From an uncultured Prevotella sp. (GTDB lineage Bacteria; Bacteroidota; Bacteroidia; Bacteroidales; Bacteroidaceae), in assembly GCA_900543585.1 (NCBI GenBank), contig UQRP01000032.1, forward strand, positions 1 to 28,441: DNA of 28,441 nucleotides, written 5' to 3'. The translations under genes were made by a program, and so were the position numbers. Within the stretch, counting starts at the first letter, position 1. Every line of letters begins with the position of its first letter. Of this stretch, positions 1 to 6,990 are shown piece by piece. The notes beneath the pieces were generated by a model. It was not told the origin of the DNA and did not search any database. It saw only the letters and a program-made list of their open reading frames with translations.

Positions 1-18
1 CCTTGCATATATGCAAGG
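1..18. repeat. Perfect 18-bp palindrome at the window edge
   Basis: The first 18 bases (CCTTGCATATATGCAAGG) are their own reverse complement. The palindrome sits at the very edge of the window, just before a probable frame break in the glycosyltransferase tail. It has no central loop, so it is a poor terminator. It could be an operator-like dyad or an assembly-edge artefact. Confidence 0.55.
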
Positions 19-45
19 AAACGTTCTCTTTTTTTATTTCTATGA

Positions 46-315
46 ATAATTCAGGTTAGGACATTTGAAATTCCTATGAGTGGTGGACTTCAGTTTACAT
101 CATACAACGAAGAAATCGCTTCATATTTTGATGAAGACAAGGAAATTGTACTTTATCACAATAAAGAAGAAATGATAGACAAAGCTAAGTTCTATCTTGA
201 CCCTAAACATGAGAAATTGGTAAATACTATGAAAATAGCTGCACGAAAACGCGCTGAAAGAGACCATACGTGGACTAAACGATTTGACCATATTTTTAGG
301 GTCCTCTATCAATAA
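46..315 (+). CDS. C-terminal fragment of a CgeB-like glycosyltransferase
   Basis: The frame is open from 46 (a TGA lies at 43-45) to the stop at 313-315. Before the first ATG at 76 it reads RTFEIP, then MSGGLQFTSYNEE, which resembles the C-terminal nucleotide-sugar-binding part of CgeB-like glycosyltransferases (Glyco_trans_1_2 family: conserved R-x-F-E, small-residue turn, then an acidic stretch and a helix-rich, charged C-terminus). Such enzymes transfer sugars during surface glycan assembly in the cytoplasm. The RTFE motif lies upstream of the only ATG, so 76 is unlikely to be the true start; this is the tail of a longer gene. Upstream, frame 42-53 reads M-N-N-S, which would fit the same protein only after a frame change near 54-57. 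Either the gene is frameshifted or the upstream match is chance. No catalytic N-terminal domain is present in the window. Confidence 0.55.
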   Translation: MIQVRTFEIPMSGGLQFTSYNEEIASYFDEDKEIVLYHNKEEMIDKAKFYLDPKHEKLVNTMKIAARKRAERDHTWTKRFDHIFRVLYQ

Positions 316-426
316 CATTGGAATTATGTATACTGCAATTTTATTATTCCAATTTCAAAAATTAGCGACAACGTAATATCAAGTTAATTTGCTGACCATT
401 TTTAACAGTTTAAAAGAATTATAGAC

Positions 427-1452
427 ATGACAAAGAAAATCTTTTTGGTAATGAATTTTAAGAAAAAGTCACATTATCTTATAAGGGCTATCAAACAGAG
501 AAACGTACAGTTGCGAGTAAATGGGATACCCCATCGTCTCCGCTCGATAGTTCATTATCCACATTTTGGCATTATACTATGGAACTTGTATAAAGTAATT
601 AGAAGCTTATATATATCATTGATTATCAGGCGGGATGAGACTATACTCGTACTCGATGATACAGCCTCTGCAGTATTTATATCAATTTTTGTACAGGCTT
701 TGAATAAGTCCAATCATGTAATACTCTTAAACATGATTGACAACCTCTCCAGTAGCAGGTTTAAAGCTACACTGTATAATTTAGCTTTTAAACGTCTCTT
801 GTGCTCTGTCAATAATGAAGAGTTGATCAATTTATATCATGATGTATATGACATTCCAAAAGAGCATTTTTTTATTCAGCCAGATACTATAGATGACTTT
901 GGTATGTCCATTTTACAAGAGAACAATGATTATAAAGAAGAAGACTATATTTTTACCGGAGGAAATTCTTATAGAGATTGGGATTTATTTCTGAAAGTTG
1001 TTAAGAAATTACCTCAATATAAATTTGTAGGAGTAGCAGCAAAGCCTTTGTTTCCCAAGGTGGATCTACCACCGAATCTTACTATGTATTTTGACATTCC
1101 TGGTGAGAAGTTCCTTAATTTGCTCCGGCATAGCAAAATGGGATATATACCTATCAATGTGAAGACTCAAGGTGGTCAAATAGTAGTATATGAGCTAGCC
1201 TTATATCATAAGCCGGTTGTAACCACAGATAGCTATGCTATAAAATCTATTATTAGAAATGGCGAGAATGGTTATCTTGTCAAAGTTGGCGATGTAGATA
1301 CTTCTGTGAATGCAATAAAGGTATTGATGGAAGATAGCTCTCTGAGAGCTGATTTTGGACAAAGAATCTTTGAAAAAGTTTCGAAGTTGACGACAGATTA
1401 TTTCTGTGATTTGTTATTCAAATTTATGCATTCAAAAAATATAGATATATGA
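427..1452 (+). CDS. GT4-like glycosyltransferase
   Basis: A 341-residue protein with a GT-B style C-terminal half. Near residues 245-285 a GGQIVVYELALYHKPVVTT segment is followed by NGENGYLV, the usual nucleotide-sugar-binding signature of family 1/GT4 enzymes; here the EX7E motif is degenerate. The N-terminal half is basic and contains hydrophobic strands but no clear transmembrane helix, so it probably works at the inner face of the membrane, adding a sugar to a lipid-linked glycan. The stop overlaps the next start by 4 bp (ATGA, 1449-1452), indicating translational coupling with the second glycosyltransferase. Codons are strongly AT-rich, unlike genes after about 3.3 kb, which is typical of exchanged polysaccharide genes. 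Donor and acceptor cannot be named. Confidence 0.8.
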   Translation: MTKKIFLVMNFKKKSHYLIRAIKQRNVQLRVNGIPHRLRSIVHYPHFGIILWNLYKVIRSLYISLIIRRDETILVLDDTASAVFISIFVQALNKSNHVILLNMIDNLSSSRFKATLYNLAFKRLLCSVNNEELINLYHDVYDIPKEHFFIQPDTIDDFGMSILQENNDYKEEDYIFTGGNSYRDWDLFLKVVKKLPQYKFVGVAAKPLFPKVDLPPNLTMYFDIPGEKFLNLLRHSKMGYIPINVKTQGGQIVVYELALYHKPVVTTDSYAIKSIIRNGENGYLVKVGDVDTSVNAIKVLMEDSSLRADFGQRIFEKVSKLTTDYFCDLLFKFMHSKNIDI

Positions 1453-2522
1453 ATTTGATATCTAAAGATACTTCCAAGAAAATCCTTTTCCTCGGAGTAT
1501 CAAAACATACTAAGGGTGGAATGACAGCGGTACTTGTCTCCTACGGCAAGTATATCGAAGGAATGAGGTTCATTCCTACTTGGAGATTAGGTAATAAGCT
1601 TGTTAAGTCATGGTATGCACTGCAAGCTTTGGTTAGGACCTCTCTCTTGCTATTGTTTGACAAGAGAATCAAAATTGTTCATATTCATGGGGCTGCAAAC
1701 GCTTCCTTTGACCGGTGCAAGATGTTTATCAGCCTTGCCAAGCGATTTGGCAAAAAGGTTATATTGCATGAGCACGCAGCTGATTTTATCGAGTACTACT
1801 CTGCTTCTGATAATAAAGATGGTATACGATCTACATTAAACAAGTGTGACAGACTGATAGTTTTGTCAAAATCATGGCAGGATTATTTTGCTTCCATCGG
1901 TGTAGCCAAGAATAAGATTAAAGTCTTGAATAATATTGTTTCACCACCAGAACTTCATTCTGAGTTTCATACTGGAGATGGAAAACTCCATCTGCTATAT
2001 ATGGGTGAGATAAGCAAGCGTAAGGGAGGCTTCGACTTACTGAAGGCTGTCGCTGACCATAAAGATCAATTTGAAGGCAAACTTTTGCTTCGAATGGGAG
2101 GAAATCAAGTGGACGGAGACATCAACTCATTCATCCATGAACATCACCTTGAATCCATCGTTACATACGAGGGATGGATTGCGGGACAAAAAAAGATAGA
2201 ATGCTTAAATTGGGAGGATGTATACATTCTTCCATCTTATAATGAAGGATTGCCAATTGCTATTCTTGAGGCAATGGCATATCACCACCCTGTTATATCC
2301 ACCCCGGTTGGTGGTATCCCAGAGATTTTGAAGGATGGATATAATGGAAGAATGGTCCAACCTGGTGATACAGAGAGAATAGCAAAAGCCATCTGTAGTT
2401 ATATAGAGGACAAAGATTCAATCAAGTCCCAAGGAGAAAATTCTTACAAGGTGGTTCAACCTTTCTTCCCAGAAAGTGTGTTCGCTTCACTGAAAGAGAT
2501 ATATCAAGAGTTGTTAGCATAA
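1449..2522 (+). CDS. Glycosyltransferase family 4 protein
   Basis: A 357-residue GT-B enzyme. The N-terminal domain opens with a beta strand and a glycine loop (KILFLGV...KGGMTAVL) and carries IVHIHG and ILHEHAADF segments, as in acceptor-binding domains of GT4. The C-terminal domain contains LLYMGEISKRKGGFDLL near residues 185-200, and the EX7E motif E266-G-L-P-I-A-I-L-E274 followed by PVISTPVGGIPEIL and GYNGRMV. These are the canonical retaining GT4 donor-site elements, so activity is likely intact. It overlaps the previous gene by 4 bp and lies 12 bp before the WecG-like gene, so the three are probably one transcript that builds a surface polysaccharide repeat unit. The specific sugar is not predictable. 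Confidence 0.9.
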   Translation: MNLISKDTSKKILFLGVSKHTKGGMTAVLVSYGKYIEGMRFIPTWRLGNKLVKSWYALQALVRTSLLLLFDKRIKIVHIHGAANASFDRCKMFISLAKRFGKKVILHEHAADFIEYYSASDNKDGIRSTLNKCDRLIVLSKSWQDYFASIGVAKNKIKVLNNIVSPPELHSEFHTGDGKLHLLYMGEISKRKGGFDLLKAVADHKDQFEGKLLLRMGGNQVDGDINSFIHEHHLESIVTYEGWIAGQKKIECLNWEDVYILPSYNEGLPIAILEAMAYHHPVISTPVGGIPEILKDGYNGRMVQPGDTERIAKAICSYIEDKDSIKSQGENSYKVVQPFFPESVFASLKEIYQELLA

Positions 2523-2534
2523 TATTTATCAGTC

Positions 2535-3302
2535 ATGGACAAAATAAGAATTCTTAATATTGATGTTCTCAATATAACTCGACAGCAGTTACTGGACAAC
2601 TTACACGAGGGTGTACTGATAACGCCTAACCTTGACCACTTGATAAAGCTCCAGAAGGACTGGGAATTCTATGATTGCTACAAGAAAGCTGAATGGGTGG
2701 TATGTGATTCCAACATACTCCGCCTATTCTCTAAGCTTCTAAAGAAACCTTTTGTCGAGGCAATACCGGGCTCAAGCTTCTTCACATCTTATTATTTGTA
2801 CCACAAAGACGATACGAATTGCAAGATTTTCCTGCTTGGTGCAAAAGAAGGTGTTGCTGATAAGGCGATGAAGAAGATTAATGAAAAAGTTGGCAGGAAC
2901 ATTATTGTCGGTGCTCATTCCCCATCATACGGCTTCGAAAAGAATGAGAAAGAGTGTGATGAAATCGTTGACATCATAAACAATAGTGGTGCAAACGTTG
3001 TTCTTGTTGGTGTCGGTGCACCAAAGCAAGAGAAGTGGATAATGAAGTATAAAGATAGAATGCCAGGAGTAAAAGTTTGGATGGCGTTAGGTGCCACAAT
3101 CGACTTTGAAGCAGGCAACGTAAAGCGTGCTCCAAAAATATTCCAAAAGTTTGCAATGGAATGGCTGTACCGTTTCTTGATGGAGCCGAAGCGTTTGTTT
3201 AAGCGTTACTTTGTTGACGATATGAAGTTCTTTTGGTACTTCTTCAAACAGTTGACAGGTATTTACAAAGACCCATTCGCTTATGAGAAATCATCATGCT
3301 GA
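2535..3302 (+). CDS. WecG/TagA/CpsF family glycosyltransferase (GT26)
   Basis: A 255-residue protein of normal length for this family, which transfers N-acetylmannosamine(-uronate) or related sugars onto undecaprenyl-linked intermediates. Visible signatures are TPNLDHLIK near residues 31-39, a VVCDS segment, GSSFF, FLLGAKEGVADKA, the VGVGAPKQEKWI motif near residues 155-166, the ALGATIDFEAG segment, RAPKIFQKFAMEWLYR, and the basic/aromatic C-terminal tail (EPKRLFKRY) that anchors the enzyme to the membrane. It follows two glycosyltransferases with a 12-bp gap. In such clusters the WecG-like enzyme usually acts early, adding the second sugar of the unit. No initiating sugar-phosphate transferase is visible in the window. 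Confidence in family is high; the substrate is unknown. Confidence 0.92.
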   Translation: MDKIRILNIDVLNITRQQLLDNLHEGVLITPNLDHLIKLQKDWEFYDCYKKAEWVVCDSNILRLFSKLLKKPFVEAIPGSSFFTSYYLYHKDDTNCKIFLLGAKEGVADKAMKKINEKVGRNIIVGAHSPSYGFEKNEKECDEIVDIINNSGANVVLVGVGAPKQEKWIMKYKDRMPGVKVWMALGATIDFEAGNVKRAPKIFQKFAMEWLYRFLMEPKRLFKRYFVDDMKFFWYFFKQLTGIYKDPFAYEKSSC

Positions 3303-3312
3303 TTTCAGCTCT

Positions 3313-3342
3313 CTCGCATAGACACTGAGAACGTAAAGAATG
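3313..3342 (+). repeat. Degenerate copy of a dispersed intergenic repeat
   Basis: The stretch between the WecG-like gene and the next gene (CTCGCATAGACACTGAGAAC and on) resembles the purine-rich CGCAGAGGCGCGGAGAACGCAAAG-type noncoding repeat that recurs at 4726-4752 and 4884-4913. Similarity is by eye and imperfect. Confidence 0.35.
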
Positions 3343-4511
3343 TTACAACAAGATTCAGATTGTCTAATGACAGAACCCTCAACAGTGCAAGATTACTTGC
3401 AGTTTTTGAGTTATAGCCTCTCTCAGGACAGTCAATCTGTACCATCGTGTGCGGAGCGGATGGATTGGGCGGGCTTGCTGCAGTTTACCGAGAAGCAGTC
3501 GGTCGTCGGTGTGTGTTGGCTGGGAGTGAGGCGTATGGGCGAGCTCAGTACGAACAAGCCTACTGAGGATGACGTACTGGAATGGATGGCCAAGGTCAGT
3601 AAGATTGCCAAGCAGAACAGAAAGGTGAATGAGGTGGCGGCGAACGTCGTCACGCATTTTAACAGCAAGGTTTTGAGGCATGTGTTCTGAAAGGGCAGGG
3701 TAATGCGCAGCTCTATCTCGACCCGTTGTCAAGGACACCAGGCGACATTGATATCTATGTGCATCCTAAAGGTCATGGTGAGAATTGGGCGAACGATGAG
3801 GCTGCTGTGAATCAAGTCATCGGCTACTGCAAGGGCTTAGATGCCTCTGCCAGAGCGGTATACCACCATATCGACATCACTGCCGTAGACAAGGTGCCGG
3901 TGGAAGTGCACTATCGCCCCACATGGATGAACGCTCCTGCTCACAACAAAAGACTTCAAACAACGCTGGCTGTACTGCTGTCAAAGGAAGACGGTACAAA
4001 GCAAGTGACTTTGCCCGAAGACGCTGGCCAGATAGTCGTACCGGGCTTTCGGTTCAATGTCATCTTTCAGCTGAGCCATATCCTCAACCATTTGTTACAT
4101 GAGGGTGTGGGACTTCGACAGCTGATAGACTACTACTATCTGTTGAGGTCGCATGAGTGCAAGGAGGATGAGAAGGCATGGCTGAACAAGAAGCTGAAAG
4201 ATTGTAGCCTGTGGCATATCAGTGGCGCTGTCTCTTGGATGCTTGCGGTTGAATTGGGACTACCCAAAATATCTCTGGTCACTCCTCCAAACGAACTTTA
4301 TGGCATGCAGCTGATGCGTGAGATGATGGCCGGCGGCAACTTCGGCAAGTACGACGACCGCTTGCTAAGCGGTGTCTCTCATTCTAAATTAATGGCCAAC
4401 CTCCAGCGACTTTTGAGAGACGCGCGAATGATGGTCTATTATCCCAGTGAATGTCTGTGGGAGCCATGGTTTAGAATATGGCATTGGATGTGGAGGAAAA
4501 GGCATAATTAG
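3340..4511 (+). pseudogene. Nucleotidyltransferase family protein (NTP_transf_5-like), frameshifted
   Basis: Two frames together encode one protein. The first (ATG 3340 or, equally possible, 3367) runs to a TGA at 3688-3690. The second continues from the FNSK codons around 3667: reading one base later gives FEACVLKGQGNAQLY, then a PLSRTPGDIDIYV segment. LKGQGxA and R-x-x-GDIDI-V are the signature nucleotide/metal-binding motifs of the uncharacterised nucleotidyltransferase family often found at ends of polysaccharide loci. The second frame then runs through HHIDITAVDKVPVEVHYRP and a helical C-terminal half to the stop at 4509-4511, as expected for a full-length protein of about 380 residues. 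A single missing base in AAGGTTTTGAGG near 3667-3671 (expected AAGGGTTTTGAG) explains the break. It is either a genuine frameshift or a sequencing error. Confidence 0.82.
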
Positions 4512-4518
4512 TAAGATT

Positions 4519-4701
4519 ATGTATAAGGAACTTATGAAGTACGGCGAGTTGACGATAATAGGACTGCCGAAGAAGTTCAAGGTGTATTATGCATTGGATT
4601 ATCTCTATCCGGCCGACCAACTGCCGGACAATCCTGATGACATTCTCTATGATGAGTGGCCGGCAGATTGCGAAGAGGGTGAGGATGCGATGATGGTGTA
4701 G
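4519..4701 (+). CDS. Small hypothetical acidic protein
   Basis: A 60-residue frame beginning at ATG 4519, eight bases after the nucleotidyltransferase stop; the open frame extends further upstream to 4447 but would overlap the previous gene. It starts MYKELMKYGELTIIGLPKKF and ends in a very acidic tail (DDILYDEWPADCEEGEDAMM). No family is recognised. The close spacing suggests it is cotranscribed with the nucleotidyltransferase. Its composition (aromatic core, acidic tail) could fit a small soluble protein, but a chance frame cannot be excluded. Confidence 0.4.
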   Translation: MYKELMKYGELTIIGLPKKFKVYYALDYLYPADQLPDNPDDILYDEWPADCEEGEDAMMV

Positions 4702-4725
4702 CTCATGCGGATGGATTTGTATTTT

Positions 4726-4915
4726 CGCAAAGGCGCGGAGAACGCAAAGGAATTCCTACGGAATGCTGGACTTGGCGGTTTGGCGAGAGACTTGGAGATT
4801 CTGTGAAATGAGTGGAATCTGTGAGACTTATTCTCGCACTGTTTTTATTTCTCACGGATAACACGGATGACACAGATTTTGCTCGCAGAGGCGTGGAGGA
4901 CACAAAGAAAAGAAG
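4726..4915 (+). repeat. Dispersed noncoding repeat relics (GCGCGGAGAACGCAAAGG / CACGGATAACACGGATGACA type)
   Basis: The 364-bp gap 4702-5065 has no convincing gene. It holds two blocks of simple, quasi-periodic DNA: 4726-4752 (CGCAAAGGCGCGGAGAACGC) and 4851-4913, where CTCACGGATAACACGGATGA is followed by GCTCGCAGAGGCGTGGAGGA and an A-rich tail. Such G/A-rich arrays are widespread, poorly understood intergenic relics in Bacteroidota and some other phyla. A 3313-3342 copy lies before the nucleotidyltransferase gene, so that gene and its small neighbour are flanked by copies. Confidence 0.5.
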
Positions 4916-4978
4916 GCATAAAAGTCTTGTCAAAATGATGTTCGAAGTCACTAAGAAGACAATTATGCCTTACAAGAC
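4913..4978 (+). other. Intergenic inverted repeats, possible structured RNA
   Basis: AAGGCATAA (4913-4921) pairs with TTATGCCTT (4963-4971), and TTGTC (4928-4932) with GACAA (4958-4962), giving a 14-bp stem with a 5-base bulge and a 26-base loop. Alternatively GTCTTGT (4924-4930) can pair with ACAAGAC (4972-4978), which with the first stem would form an H-type pseudoknot. No promoter or T-run was found close by, so transcription is unproven. Confidence 0.35.
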
Positions 4979-5065
4979 AGTATTTACTGCAATGCTTTGC
5001 AAAGTTAATGATTTATTGCTAAAATAGCACAAACATGCGAGCAGAATTTAAGCAGTTTATTCTCT

Positions 5066-5413
5066 TTATCTTCTCCACTTCCTTCTCTGTGCTTCCTCGT
5101 TATCGACTGACATATCCATATTATCATTTAGCTCCCATTCGCGATTAGTGTCTGTAGCACCAGCACGAGCCGGACTCTGAACCTGAATATCATTTCCCCT
5201 GTTGTCTCCTTGAGGCGGTAGGGGATTTTTGTGTGTAGCTGTGTGAGTAGTCGGATGGATGCCCCTGCTGGCAAGATAGTTTCGTCGTAGCTGCTCGGTG
5301 ACCTCAGGAAGCAGCTGGATGTTCTCACCATTCCACGACAACGTACCCCTATGGATTCGAGTACCGTGCCTCTTTAACCACTGCATCTTTTCTTGTGATA
5401 ACTCCCAAGCCAT
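5066..5413 (-). CDS. Hypothetical protein, basic and proline/asparagine-rich C-terminus
   Basis: A 115-residue frame starting MAWELSQEKMQWLKRHGTR. The first 55 residues look folded (amphipathic helix, then TLSWNGENIQLLPEVTEQL and RRNYLASRGI), while the rest is low-complexity and polar (THTATHKNPLPPQGDNRG, then a mixed acidic/basic tail). I do not recognise the family. There is no signal peptide or membrane segment. It ends close to the 4913-4978 structured region and its start faces a decayed plus-strand segment. No -7 box is evident upstream, so it may be a truncated gene or a small accessory protein of mobile DNA. Coding likelihood is supported only by frame length and protein-like composition. 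Confidence 0.45.
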   Translation of the reverse strand: MAWELSQEKMQWLKRHGTRIHRGTLSWNGENIQLLPEVTEQLRRNYLASRGIHPTTHTATHKNPLPPQGDNRGNDIQVQSPARAGATDTNREWELNDNMDMSVDNEEAQRRKWRR

Positions 5414-5415
5414 TC

Positions 5416-5573
5416 ATCAAGCGATCATTTATATCACTCAAAGAAATATCGGTAATAAGGAACTGCCCAAGGGGAACGGCACACTGGTCAAGTTAAGCTA
5501 TGACAACATTACCTATCTACGTCCGAAAGTTCCATTGCTTGCATTTAAAGTCATGGCGACAGTGATAGGATAA
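5416..5573 (+). pseudogene. Decayed coding relic ending in the same 3' segment as the yjbQ relic
   Basis: An open frame reads HQAIIYITQRNIGNKELPKG and then NGTLVKLSYDNITYLRPKVP, finishing with ATVIG and a TAA at 5571-5573. It has no start of its own. The last codons plus the flank (5551-5586) match 7995-8030, where ATVIG is the C-terminus of a YjbQ-type protein; 23 bases (5554-5576 and 7998-8020) are identical. The upstream part is not YjbQ and I do not recognise it. The likeliest reading is a joint between two gene fragments. Confidence 0.4.
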
Positions 5574-5586
5574 GTGGCTGGGGCAA
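5551..5586 (+). repeat. Shared segment S, copy A (other copy 7995-8030)
   Basis: About 36 bp aligned without gaps to 7995-8030 with roughly 31 identities, including a 23-base exact core (5554-5576). It covers the end of a yjbQ-like reading frame and its 3' flank. It is the left border of block A, which also contains repeats r1 and r2. Confidence 0.7.
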
Positions 5587-5590
5587 CAAA

Positions 5591-5956
5591 TTATACTACC
5601 TCGGGGACGACAATACGCCCTCTACCGCCGCAGAACTTTGTGGTGAGGTCAATAATCTGCTGTGCACCCTCGCGAAGGTATTCTTCAGATGTGGCGGCAT
5701 TGCCTTGGACAATATAGAAGATGTTTTTTGTCTCTTCGGTTACCAGTGTCTTTAGCACTTGGCGGATTTTATACCCGTCGAGGATAGGGTCTTGATGAAC
5801 GTCCAAGTCCTGATAGCGGACAAGCAGTTCTTTTATTTTTTCATCGCGGAAGGAGTCCCATTTCTCTGAATGAGTTGCATTGTCGATTCCTTCTATCACA
5901 TCGAAGAGAATCTTCACCCCTGCATCCAATACATCTTTTACTACTCTGAATTCCAT
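5591..5956 (-). pseudogene. B3/4 (PheT-like tRNA-binding) domain protein with internal in-frame deletion
   Basis: The 121-residue frame joins two ends of a protein that is normally about 220-240 residues. Residues 1-65 (MEFRVVKDVLDAGVKILFDV, then the helix-rich segment ending VHQDPILDGY) look like the N-terminus of stand-alone B3/4-domain proteins, homologues of the editing domain of phenylalanyl-tRNA synthetase beta. From residue 66 (KIRQVLKTLVTEETKNIFYI...) through IIDLTTKFCGGRGRIVVPE it matches the family's C-terminus. The whole central part, which holds most of the fold, is missing, yet the frame is kept. Function is therefore doubtful. A -7 box in r1 (6041-6048, minus) lies about 85 bp upstream. 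The family call rests on memory of C-terminal motifs (ATS-x-EY, TTKFCGG-GRI). Confidence 0.62.
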
Positions 5957-5989
5957 AATCCCTATTTTTATGATCGTCTCTCTTACTTA

Positions 5990-6113
5990 TACATGCCATC
6001 AACTTATGCAAACAAGTTTGCAGCTCTGTTGATTGCAGTGCAAAGTTAAGGGATTTCTAAGGATTATGAAATACCAATAATGTGGGATTTTTTCTTGTAT
6101 GTGGATTGAGATG
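5990..6113 (-). repeat. Repeat r1, copy A, containing a minus-strand promoter
   Basis: About 124 bp that match 9091-9215 with only scattered differences (for example ACATGCCATCAACTTATGC and TTAAGGGATTTCTAAGGATT in both). Read on the minus strand it contains TAACTTTG (6041-6048), a Bacteroidota -7 box, with TTTC 19 bp upstream as a weak -33 box, so it is probably the promoter of the B3/4 gene starting at 5956. Confidence 0.8.
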
Positions 6114-6114
6114 T

Positions 6115-6205
6115 AAAAAAGCCGTCACCATCTATATTTTGCACAGATGATACCGGCCCAACACAAATAGGATTTTGCTTATGCTATGCTGCCAGAATGG
6201 GTTTG
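6115..6205 (-). terminator. Repeat r2, copy A: 91-bp repeat ending in an intrinsic terminator
   Basis: This segment is about 90% identical to 10638-10728. On the minus strand it ends with a 14-bp-class stem (GCCGGTATCATCTG pairing through the loop with the arm at 6121-6134, G:U pairs included; copy A has one or two extra mismatches) followed directly by TTTTTT (6115-6120). This is a Rho-independent terminator for minus-strand transcripts such as the DUF1349 gene. The roughly 45 bp 5' of the hairpin (6160-6205) are also conserved, so more than the hairpin is being copied. Confidence 0.72.
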
Positions 6206-6213
6206 TGTGCTCC

Positions 6214-6236
6214 ATCTGATTGAAACCTTATCAGAT
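6214..6236 (-). terminator. Short hairpin just after the DUF1349 stop
   Basis: ATCTGAT (6214-6220) and ATCAGAT (6230-6236) form a perfect 7-bp stem with a 9-base loop, 4 bp beyond the DUF1349 stop. There is no T-run, so it may only stabilise the mRNA end; r2 follows as the stronger terminator. Confidence 0.35.
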
Positions 6237-6240
6237 AGGG

Positions 6241-6951
6241 CTATTTATCCGGCTGCTGTCCGTCATGCGCCTTCCAAGCACATTCGGTCAGTCTCATGTC
6301 AGTAAAGATGGCCTTGAAAGATGAATCTTCGGGTGAACAGGCGTAGATGCCAAAACGAATCTTTCCTGCGCCTTGCTGCATATGACAGACGCGCATTTGA
6401 GTAAAGTGTACTCCGTCTTGCGAGCACTCAATGCAATAGTCGTCCTCTCGACGGGACAGTCGGTACCACATTGTCTTGACCTTTGCTGGAATGGCGGTGG
6501 TCGCCCAGTCGGAATAACCATTGTTGGTAACTACGCTACCCAAATGTTGGAACTCCTCGTTTTCGTATTCCACACTGCCTTTCAGCCAGTTCTCACTGTC
6601 AAGATACATCACAATGCCGCATTGGTCAAAGCGATGATGGCTTCCCGTAAAATCCGTCTTGACTATGAAACTGAAGAACTTCTCCTCCGTCTCCATTTGA
6701 AACACAGGAGCGTTGTCGTTTCGGAAGTGATAGTATGTCCTTTGCCATAGGTCTGTGCCAGGATTCGTAACAACCTCAATGGTGTCGTTCTTGATAGTGC
6801 AACTCTTGGGCTGTCGCGTCCACTTGAAATTGCCAATATTCAGTGTCATACTTTTTTGATTTTGTTTTGGTACTTGGCAATCGCCCTTCCCTTTGCCAGA
6901 ACAAGGGATAAACAATGCCAGTAAGATGAATGAAATGATAAAGTGCTTCAT
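6241..6951 (-). CDS. DUF1349 domain-containing exported protein
   Basis: A 236-residue protein from the ATG at 6951; an upstream ATG at 6978 would add nine residues in front of the signal peptide and is less likely. Residues 1-20 (MKHFIISFILLALFIPCSGK) form a signal peptide; the cysteine suggests lipoprotein processing, though proline at -1 is unusual. The body is a beta-sandwich of the DUF1349 (YesU-like, concanavalin-like) type: an early WTRQP strand, TDLWQRTYYHF, FFSFIVKTDFTGSHHRFDQC, GIVMYLDSENWLKGSVEY, the WYRLSRREDDYCIECSQDG segment and GIYACSPEDSSF near the end. Members are thought to bind or process carbohydrates, but the catalytic role is unproven. It follows the FKBP gene by 39 bp on the same strand and ends at a hairpin plus r2. 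Confidence 0.85.
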   Translation of the reverse strand: MKHFIISFILLALFIPCSGKGKGDCQVPKQNQKSMTLNIGNFKWTRQPKSCTIKNDTIEVVTNPGTDLWQRTYYHFRNDNAPVFQMETEEKFFSFIVKTDFTGSHHRFDQCGIVMYLDSENWLKGSVEYENEEFQHLGSVVTNNGYSDWATTAIPAKVKTMWYRLSRREDDYCIECSQDGVHFTQMRVCHMQQGAGKIRFGIYACSPEDSSFKAIFTDMRLTECAWKAHDGQQPDK

Positions 6952-6990
6952 TGAATTGATATATTGTGATTGAATCAAATAGTCTGTCTG

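Noticed and set aside
76..315. Treating ATG 76 as the true start of a 79-residue gene
   Set aside because: The conserved RTFEIP motif of the family lies directly upstream in the same frame, so the gene must start further left.
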